A DNA stretch of 60,000 bases from Symsagittifera roscoffensis (Eukaryota; Xenacoelomorpha; Acoela; Convolutidae), in the NCBI RefSeq assembly GCF_963678635.1, contig NC_087063.1, positions 47,288,101 to 47,348,100 on the forward strand. The letters run 5' to 3'. A program made the position numbers and the translations under genes. Within the stretch, counting starts at the first letter, position 1; each line of letters starts with the position of its first letter. The notes beneath the pieces were generated by a model that was not told where the DNA came from, made no database searches, and saw only the letters and a program-made list of their open reading frames with translations. Shown here one piece after another: positions 51,622 through 60,000 of this stretch.

Positions 51622-54600
51622 ATGCCGTCGCTGAATAGAAACGAGAAAGTGCCATGTTGAGGCAGCGGAAATATGTATGTTCGTCAAAACGCAGCTCGCC
51701 ATGGGAAAAATTTTCTAAAGGAGTTAGTTCTTGTCCTTATTGTAGATATTTCAATTGAAATCAACAAAAAATGAACTACGCGTGGTCAATAAGCAACCTC
51801 CATCAACTTCCAATCCATCAACGGTTTGTTCGTCTTGCAAAAAAGAGTTTCCGAGTTACTACTCTCTCCAACAACATTAGAGGAAAGGACATGGAGCAAA
51901 ACAACGGAAGCCAAGCAATACTGTAGCGGACTTGAACAAGATTGTGGAGGAGGAAGGGGAAGATCGAGAGAAACTCAAAGAGGAGTTAAGCGCTTGTAAT
52001 ATTTTCTGGTGGATAGAGAAATGAAGAACGGGAGAAAAAAGATAATTAACAATCAAATTTCAAAGCTAGATACTAAAGTGATCGAGGAAAACTTGGATGA
52101 AGTTTTGAATAAGCTGGATTTCGCTGCAAAAATCAAAAGCGCTCTTGGATGTATTCTTCGTAATGTCAAAATGGGAGAATATCGGTTTTGCCACACAAAG
52201 GAAAACACAACTTTGAAAAAAAAATGTATTCTTTGTGAATAAAAAGCATATTTGATTACCATCCAGGGAAAATTCGAAAAAGTTAACCTTGTGGAACAAG
52301 TACTCCAGATCGTCAGAATAGCAAGTGGAGATTGAAGTTGATTACTAACATGACTGTTTTTGCTGGTCTACTCAAAAACGTTCCGATGGGGTGTACAGAT
52401 TCTGTGTTACCCGAACCTTTACTGAGAAATCCTTCTGTAAATTGTCTTTTATCAAACAAAACAAGCAACCTTACAAGGATCACTTGTGTCTGTTCTGAGC
52501 ATCAAGGATGTATATGAATGGGTACAAGATTCATGATCCTGTTACTTCTATATATATCACCGATTTTTAATCAAATCTGGACATGATCCTTAAAACTTTC
52601 GGGGAGTATGCGTTGAAGATTTACCTCATGTTGAAGAAATGATCGGAGTGCAAAATCTTTATTTACGATTTTGAAGTACATGAGGATAATTACGCTCGTC
52701 GAGGGAGAATTGGCCCGTTGGAGGGAGAAGTGGCTCGTCGAAGTATTTGAAAGTTTGACAAAACAGTCAAACTATTACGATTCAACAATCATATCACTCA
52801 TACAGATGACATAGATAGTTTTTTCAAATGTTTTCGATGCCCTAGATGTAATGGCTTTTTCAAACGGCCAGACTTTTTTAACAGACATCTTATGACTTGT
52901 AATGATCGAGTGCGACACATTTACCATCAAAATGTAAATACATTTCGAGAAATGCTGTTTGATTTTCGAAGGTTTAAATATTCTTGTTTCGAAAGATAAC
53001 AAACCATTCAACAACCTAACAATTTTCCATTTTGAGTCAATATGTCTTCCAACAGATGAACTGAAAGGCTACCTAAACAACAACTTACATTGAAAAACAC
53101 GTTCTAGTTATGTATCCTTATCCTCGAACCTGATAGACGAACCGACTTTTTTTTATAACAAGGAGCCGCAAAAGCTAAAGCTGATTATCGATTTCGAAAT
53201 CAATCCTGAATTTTTGGCAGGGAAAACTAAATCGAAAAGAGAACAAAATTTCAAGATGTTGAAAGAGTAGTGAATGAGCGGATTTCAAAAGTTTTTAAAG
53301 AGTTGATCGGAATATGTCAAAATCGTTCAACTGAAAACTTGAATATGAAGACGAATGTATCGAGGACAGAGAGGAAACTGAAAAGTCAACTTAGTTTTTG
53401 GGAATGCAGAAAAAAGAGCTGATTGATTTGAAACGAAACCTGGAGAGGTTGTTAACACGTTACCTCTAATTGGATTTAACAATAAACCTGATCTAACAAT
53501 GAATCTGAACTTGATCAAGAACCCTCTGATTTCCTACGTAATCAATAAAAAAGAAGCTGAACCAATGCTTATCAGTAAAGCTAATTTATTTACATCCTTC
53601 AAGTATGGCGAGATGCAGTTTCTCGATATCATGAAGTTCTGGCGGGAGCAACATCTTTTGACTCCTTACGAGTGGTTTGACAGTGCGGACAAGCTGGATA
53701 ATCAAGAATTACCTCCAAACGAAGCCTTTTTCAGTAAACTGAGAAACAACAATTCTCTTGATAAAAACTTTAAGAAATAAAGATTATCAGAACTTGCGAT
53801 CAAGTGGACTTGATGAACAACAAGCCTTGAAGAAACTTCAAGTTAATATTGTACCAGCATCTGGATGGAATAATTACAAATATTTACAGACATCTTGGCA
53901 GAAACCTTTCTAGAATGAATACATTTCAAGATTTCTTGCAGTGGTACAAAAACAATGATGTTGTTCCAATTCTTGATGCAATGCCAATTTGGACGAATTT
54001 TATCATCAGAAAAAAATTGTTATGTTAAAATTTGGATGTACTCTTCCAAATCTGGCAAATTTTGTCCGCACAAGTGAACCAATGAAAAATTTTACCCATT
54101 TTGTGAAGACAATAGAGATTTTTGCGAGAAAACTAGAGAAGTTATGGCGGATTGAACATCAGTTGTATTTACGCGAAAAGCTGTTGTGGACAAAATCTTT
54201 ATCATGGATTCGCCAAATATCTGCAAATCAATTGTTAGAATTGATGCGTGCTAGCTTTATCCCTTTCCAATGTGTCAAGATATGTCAACAGGATTGGGTG
54301 GAGTAAATCTTTACACTCCTTTCTTAAAGCCTATCAAACAAGGGAGACAAAATGGGTTTCTCCTTTACGAGTCGTTTGATAGTGCGCACAAGCTCAAGTA
54401 TCAAAAATTACATCCATACGAAGCCTTTTTCAGTAAACTGAGAAACAACAACCCTCTTGATAATGACTTTAGGGATTATCAGAAGTTAGGATCAAGTGAA
54501 CTTGATGAACAACAAGCCTTGATGAAACTTCAAGTTAAGAAACATCAAGTTGAAGAAACTTCTTTTTCCAATGTATTCTTCGTTATTGGAGAAAAAAGGT

Positions 54601-55790
54601 GGATCCTTTTATGGTTATTTCAGTGTGACTTAATTTTTCCAGATCAACTGAAATCAAAGCTTGCTAATTTTCCTTCAAATTTAAAAAACTGAATTTGGAA
54701 GAAAGTATATCGGGGAATATATGGACAATTACGCCATTGAAAATTTTTTTTTGAACATCCCCAGTGAATGTTAATATCTAGTTTCAAACTATAAAATGGT
54801 TCTATCATTACTCCTCTCTTCTTTTGCTGCAATGAACCTGGTTTACATTGTACAAAATTTACAGCTTTGTACAGTATTCACCTCAAAAATGCTTCAAAAA
54901 TTTGTTCAGTCGATTGTTGATGATAGAAGGGAAGGAGACGAGAACTCTTTATTTGGGGTTGTTGCAGAGACTATGAAACTTTTAGGTAATTCATCTTACG
55001 GTTACCAGATAATGGATAGACCGATACATCACAAATTACTTAAATGATGAGGAAAAACTTAAAGCAATTAAATAACCCCTCTTCAAACGGTTGAACACTG
55101 TTCTGAAAGACTTGTACGAGACTGAGTTACTAAAGTCTACAATCGAGCACAGAGAGCCCATAACTTTCGGATTTTTCATTCTGTAATATGCAAAGTTGAG
55201 AATGCTGGACCTTTGCTACATTTTTTGACATGTTTTGTGATGTAAATAAAGTCGAAGAATCAGAAATGGATACGGTTTTGCTGTATTTAGCTCTTGCTGA
55301 AACAAATATGTTTGATTGTATTCGTTCGGAGAAAAAAAATGACGGGGAAAAATGAAAGAAACTGATTGTAGAGATTCATTTTGAGAAGATTTGAAAACAA
55401 ACTTTTTTCCACGAACATGTTCTAGCGTTCACAAAAAGCACGATAAACGAGATCTTGACTGTTCAAAGAATAATTTAGATGTGCGGAGATGCTATGTTTA
55501 AGTAGCAAGACTTATTGTTGCAATGACAACAAAACAGACGAGATGAAAATAAGCAGCAAATGGTTGCACTAAACAGTTTTAGAGGAACCCGGCGATAGAT
55601 CTATGGCAAAATACAGGAAAAAACTCATAGAAGCAATCAACTTGACTTCAACAAGCAGAGAATTTAGAAGCATTAATCAAATGGTTGCTACGTACGAGCA
55701 GACAGAGAAGGGGTTGAGTTTTTTTCCCTAAAAGACAAGTTCAGTATGACGGAATACACTCACAAACTTTCGAATTTGTAAATAACTTAT
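51622..55790 (+). pseudogene. PolB relic copy B, near full length
   Basis: A decayed Polinton/Maverick-type family B DNA polymerase in founder-like form. In order: the start and C2H2 finger (51,622-51,895); an NQISKLDTKVIEENLDEVL segment (52,009-52,240); LLKNVPMGCTDSVLPEPLL (52,332-52,517); a second Cys/His pair region (FKCFRCPRCNGFF, about 52,820); LSSNLIDEP near 53,120; LNLIKNPL with LDIMKF (53,499-53,660); one internal duplication of the array unit (53,640-54,540) with motif A near 54,243; motif B KLLGNSSYGYQIMDR (54,973-55,020, intact); motif C as MDTVLLYLALAE (about 55,265-55,300, catalytic DTDS lost); and the C-terminal end near 55,720. Stops and indels are scattered throughout. No other Polinton genes (integrase, ATPase, capsid) are present. 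Confidence 0.8.
53640..54540 (+). repeat. Founder-like internal duplication in PolB copy B
   Basis: The phrase GATGAACAACAAGCCTTGA and its neighbours appear twice (about 53,810 and 54,505), once before and once after motif A. So the gene order loops back: this is the minimal form, about 1.3 units, of the array seen in copy A. Both copies leave the repeat at the same point (after 'caagttaagaaac') into the C-terminal part, so the duplication predates the duplication of the locus. Confidence 0.75.
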
Positions 55791-55869
55791 AGTGTAGCAG
55801 CATTCAATGGAGTATTGATTAATTCACTGAAAGCTTGCGGTAAAATGATTATACGAAGCAGTGATTAAT

Positions 55870-56400
55870 ATACTTTGTCTTTTAAATTTTTTTTTTGATA
55901 GATTACTGTTTTAGAAAATAAGATCAACCAATAAATTAGTTATTAAGCCAAATTATATCTAACTTTATGGTGTTTCAAAGTTTTTTGAAAAATTTTAAAT
56001 TTTTCGGTACAAAAATCTAAGTTTTTGCACATACCATTGAGTTACCATGAACCAAAAAAATAATACCTTCATCACACAATCTACACTCAATACTGATATT
56101 TTACAGTTACATAACGCGCGCCAAGACTACTGCGATAAAAATTAAAAACCAAAAAATACCGTTTTTCTTACCATTCTCCCAACTTTGAAACCATACCATT
56201 CCCTATCTTAAAACATTGGGAAACCTTTACCCTAACTTAATGCATTAGAAAATCTATTCCCTATCTCAATACATAGCTTGCAGACCGGATGTTCCACTCC
56301 CTATCTTAAAACATGGGGATCTGCAAGGACTCCTCCACCCCCCCCCCCCCCCCCCCCCTCAACCTCTCTCACTCTTCTTCTACTGAGGTTTCAACTTGAC
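55870..56400. repeat. 3' flank of PolB copy B and short repeats
   Basis: 55,915-56,075 matches 50,830-51,000. After that the duplication ends. 56,199-56,310 holds four CCCTATCTTA-type phrases (56,201, 56,230, 56,259, 56,299), then a run of 21 C residues at 56,338-56,358. This may be the leader or LTR of the adjoining BEL/Pao relic, but I cannot define borders. Confidence 0.5.
56338..56358. repeat. C21 homopolymer
   Basis: An uninterrupted run of 21 C on the plus strand in otherwise AT-rich DNA. It is likely to be length-variable and a potential assembly or sequencing weak point. Confidence 0.9.
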
Positions 56401-56584
56401 ACAGTAGATTTTCATCTCTTATTTTTTAGGACCACAACCACAATGACCACCACATAAGAATTAGCGACTGCCTCACATCAGACAAAAATCTCTCAGTGCT
56501 TAAGCAGTCAAGGTAAAGCCCGACACAAGCTTTTTGTCTTTTGGAAGCTAAGAAATTCCACACCATCGACAAAAAGCACGTCAC

Positions 56585-58430
56585 CCAGCAGTGCATTCTG
56601 CTGATATTTTTGTTTTTATCTTCGATTCAGTTCCATCAAACACGCCATTGACCATACGACTTTGGAAATGGCTTCAACTTATCTGGAGCGCTGAACCTCG
56701 ATGGGACAAATCCCTCAACCTGGAACAACTGACGGATTTAATCGAGTGGTTTGACAATTACAACCAACCAGTGATAAGTACCTGTTAAAAACTACTTTAG
56801 AACGATAATGAAAATTCTCGACACACAATTTCATATATTTGACAACGACAAGGAGCTTGCCTTTGTTTCAACTTTTTTTTTTCAGGATCACAAATGCAAA
56901 CCAAACAGTGGAAGTAGGGTTCTTAATGAGAAAAGCACCAGTAGCCTACCTCAAAAAAAATGACAATACCTCTTCCAGAACTAACCTTGCATACTTTGTC
57001 ATAGAGCAGCTCGACTTCAGATCAGCAGTCTTACAGTCTGAGCTAACAGTACGAACTTTCTACAATGGATCAACTCACCAAGTCAGCGCGAACTGATCTT
57101 CATTCCCAACCGCCTAATTTCATCTTGGACGACGGTAATCAGTTTGGCCCGCACATTTGAAATTACAGCCTTCGACCAATATTCGAACTAAAGAAATCAG
57201 CCAATAAATATTCTCAGAAGACAGTTTTGTCAGTAACTGACGACCTCCGATTCAGCATGTGGAATGAGGAGCTCTAAAATTAACAGTCCATGTCAAGTTC
57301 AGTAAAATGAACCTCGAAGCGAGAAACCAAGGCCAGATAACACTTCTGGACGTCAACAATATCTTCGCGTTTATTGTTAAGAGATGCTAAATTGGCTGGT
57401 TCCGAAGTTAAATTGACTGCTGTTTGACAAAAAGTTACCCAGACCCGCCCTCAGCCGACCACATACACTCTGCCCATTCTACGATAAACATGAATCTCTT
57501 TGAACGAAGGGACGACTCAGCAAAGCAGTAAGTCTTCTCCCCAGCCGCCACCCGGTACCCTTAGACGCGAAAAAACAGTCTATGTATCTCTAACTGCAGC
57601 ATTTCATATAGCAGCAACAAGTCTTCTAGATTTCTAACTCTTGGAAAACTCCGAAAAATCTATCCGACAGTGCCTACCGTGCCACAGACAACGCCAAGAA
57701 CAAAACACGCCTCAAATGACCGACTTGCTTCTCGTTAGACTGCAAGCATCTTAAAACAATTAACCCTCCCTCGCACCAGGAAGTGACTTCATTGAACCCT
57801 TCGCAACCAACAAAAAACAATGGAACTTTTTTCGAAAGAAAAAATTTACTCTTCACCTGCGTGGTTGTTTGAGCAGTGCATACTGAAATCTACATTTTCC
57901 TTGACTTTCACGGATTCTCTCCACCAAGTAATTAGATCACGCATCCTTAACGACAAGTGTTTTTCTGCGTTCTTCTGCGAAGTAGAAGCAGTCATCAACT
58001 CTCGCCCCTAATAACGTGTCAACAGACCCGACAAATTGGGGACCTCTCATGCCCAATCAACTTGGACGACCATCTGTGAACCTGCTACCTGTTTTGTTTC
58101 AGCGATGACATTTAACAATCTCTGCTTCATGAAAACACTCACTCATCCAGCAAGGCTTGAAACATCTTCTACACAAATAGCTGCCTAAACTCAGTCAACG
58201 ACAAAAACAGGAGGCGAGAACTTACAATAAGGAGACCGTGTGTGGATACTCAAAATCCTCCCGCCTCGCGGTCTTTTGCTCCTAGGACGGGTACCCCGGG
58301 TCAGATGGAATAGTCAAATTGTGTGAAGTACAAAACAAACATGGAAGACTCGCAAGACACGCTATAAAACTCTCTTTACTTTGGGAGACTCAGAAGAAAC
58401 CATCTCCCATCAACAACAACTTCATTAACG
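56585..58430 (+). pseudogene. BEL/Pao retrotransposon pol relic
   Basis: Fragments of a BEL/Pao pol in the expected order. 56,640-56,785: LWKWLQLIWSAEPRWDKSL, the RT-to-RNase H connection. 56,930-57,010: FLMRKAPVAYLKKND, the RNase H entry with its lost PRLE-like motif. 57,660-57,720: CLPCHRQRQ, the integrase zinc region. 57,900-58,010: integrase core end with EVEAVINSRP. 58,218-58,400: GDRVWILKILPPRGLLLLGRV, the C-terminal DUF5641-type domain that marks BEL/Pao. Many stops and frame changes separate the pieces; RT catalytic motifs and gag are not visible. It is an old insertion. Confidence 0.65.
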
Positions 58431-59027
58431 AAAAATGAACAATTGATTACGAATATGATTTCAACTGGTCGCCGGCTAACCATTTTCCGAACTTGCAACC
58501 TGCATGTGGACCCGGCTTTGTTCTCGAAACTTTGAAGCACGTGTCAAAAACTTTCAAAACAATACGCAGACAACATTAAAAACCAAAAAAAAAGTTAAAA
58601 ACCCAAGTTTAATCAAGTCAATTTTGAAAAGACATTTTTATTTACCTTAGCGAGCAGATCAATTATTTCAGCTAAGTAGCCTTTTATGTGTAATGGATAT
58701 CAGACTTTATGTAACGACCAATGTTCGGTGTATGGTAATGAAAGCCAGGTGTTCTGTAACAGAAACAAACCATCAAAAGCTCTCATTACCTCTCTCATCT
58801 CCTGTGAGATATTTAGGTTTTGGAACGGTTTAATGTCCCCTACACTCCTTTACTGTCACCCTCTTAGTTCACATGTCTAGTTGAACTCATTTTGCCCCTA
58901 CAGAACTAGTCCGCGACAAAAACAAAAAAAATTTGCATTTTTCTTGAACCTATTTTATAGAGTCTCAAGTTATATCTGGTCGTATTAACAGCTGTCGTCT
59001 TAGTGATGGGGCACTGATTCTAATTGT
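58431..59027. other. Spacer, probably intron of the ATPase gene
   Basis: No coding segment is recognised on either strand. It lies directly downstream (minus-strand sense) of the Na+/K+-ATPase exon. The C-terminal exon expected for that family, with its conserved tryptophan pair, is not found here. Confidence 0.5.
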
Positions 59028-59033
59028 ACTAAC

Positions 59034-59266
59034 TGAATAGGCTGGAGTCCTATGCTGTCCATGCCGGGACAGTAGCAGAGGAAGAGACAGAGGGCCGTCT
59101 CGAACACCAGTCCGGCTAGGAGAACCATGTTGGACGTGAGTCCCTGCACGAAAAGGGAGTTCCTCCTCGTCTTTGAGATGATGAGGTCAGCCCACTGTAC
59201 TATGACTATGCTGACGAAGAAGGCAGTGTTGCATGTCTGCTCCAGTATTTTTCGTTGGCTATACGA
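59034..59266 (-). CDS. Na+/K+-ATPase alpha subunit, one exon
   Basis: Minus-strand translation gives [60 protein letters not shown] and PGMD in one open frame. This is the conserved stretch of membrane helices M8-M9 near the C-terminus of P-type IIC ATPases, the catalytic subunit that exports Na+ and imports K+ at the plasma membrane. A candidate acceptor, TTGTAG, ends at 59,267 (an alternative AG is at 59,259); a candidate donor GTTAGT is at 59,033-59,028. The exon is 233 bp and has no stop. Upstream exons should lie beyond 60,000. The final exon (about 45 residues) is not found in the window, so either the repeat complex lies in the last intron or this is a gene fragment. Confidence 0.85.
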
Positions 59267-59269
59267 CTA

Positions 59270-60000
59270 CAACAGAGTCATACACTGGAGGAACTTTGTC
59301 TTTGTTTGTTTTATTTTTTGTCTTTTTTGTTCTTTTTCACGCATGTACCATAAATACTCCTCAGAATAGACTGATTGACGTATCATACTAAAACTTATAA
59401 GTCGTGCGTCAATCGCCTTTCAAAAAATTTCTCGTGCTGAGACAGACACATCGGTTGGAAAGTTTTGATTTTTAGTCTAATTTGGAGCGAGTACGCGAGC
59501 GAGTAGCGCGAAAAGCTTATTATGCGGCTATTTTTAGTTTTTTCTCAAACTAATTTTTTGTTAACAAAAATAAGGAAAAAAATATTTAGTACTTAGCTGT
59601 GGGAAACTTTTTTGGAAGTTTTTGCTGAGAGTTGCTGAGCAAAAACAGTTGCAGCCGCTAAACGAATCTATTAACCTACGAAAAAAAAATGTTTTTCTTA
59701 AATTCTTTTTTTTTCTATTTTTGTGATTAAATTTACTTCAGATAACTGTTTGATAAGGAAACTAAGTGATAAAATTTTTTGGATATTTTAAATTTAGCTG
59801 CTCAAACCACGCACAAAAAAAACGAATGAAAAAAATTCTTTTTTTTTTGTTTGTTTTTTTTTGTTTCAAAACAGCTCAAATGTCATCATTTTGAGTTGAC
59901 GTTACTCAAATACCAAAAGTTCAAGGTACCTACTCGGCTTATTTTTTTTCAAATTGTTATACTGCAGTGCGACTTATGAATTTTAAAACCCTTATGATAA
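59270..60000. other. AT-rich spacer, probably intron
   Basis: Long T and A runs, with a GAGTACGCGAGCGAGTAGCG block near 59,487. No gene, RNA or transposon protein is seen. If the ATPase gene is intact this is the intron upstream of the exon at 59,034-59,266. Confidence 0.5.

Overview
The window looks like a repeat-rich, intron-type stretch of an animal chromosome. A nematode is the most likely source. The basis is AT-rich spacers with pyrimidine-AG splice-like sites, the transposon families present, and a general impression of the proteins; no ribosomal RNA or other species marker is present, so the taxon is an inference. The only piece of ordinary host gene I recognise is one minus-strand exon of a Na+/K+-ATPase alpha subunit at 59,034-59,266. 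Almost everything to its left is nested mobile DNA.

Layout from left to right. 1-2,350 is AT-rich spacer with a degenerate minisatellite and one unidentified coding-like fragment. 2,350-50,990 is 'locus A', a decayed protein-primed family B DNA polymerase (PolB, Polinton/Maverick type). Its N-terminal part lies at 5,554-6,240 and its C-terminal part at 49,400-50,690. Between them, one internal piece of the gene (end of the exonuclease region through polymerase motif A) has been amplified into a tandem array of roughly 680-bp units, with 28 recognisable copies of motif A. Locus A is interrupted by two insertions: a 2.45-kb TG...CA element at 2,856-5,303 and a 22,936-bp LTR retrotransposon at 13,348-36,283 that landed inside the array. 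51,000-56,075 is 'locus B', a second, tandemly duplicated copy of the same PolB relic with only one internal duplication, so it resembles the founder state. 56,080-58,430 is a plus-strand BEL/Pao retrotransposon relic.

The LTR retrotransposon is the centrepiece. Its two 918-bp LTRs differ at about 13 positions (about 98.6% identity) and all its genes lie on the minus strand. Order in transcription: 5' LTR (35,366-36,283); an unusually long leader of about 3 kb full of CCCTCCGGATT-type repeats; gag with a frame break; nucleocapsid with two CCHC knuckles and protease; reverse transcriptase, RNase H and integrase (Ty3/gypsy order); a separate ORF with a macro (ADP-ribose binding) domain; then one continuous reading frame of 2,965 codons, broken by four in-frame stops, that begins with a complete SGNH/GDSL hydrolase domain followed by a degenerate SGNH-like domain and ends in about 1,500 residues I cannot identify; 3' LTR (13,348-14,265). 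No envelope gene is recognisable. Two extra enzymatic modules and 9 kb of novel polyprotein make it a giant, virus-like Ty3/gypsy element.

History read from the sequence: PolB had already lost polymerase motif C and gained an internal duplication before the locus duplicated. Copy A then amplified, with exchange among units, and later received the giant LTR element, which has itself begun to decay.
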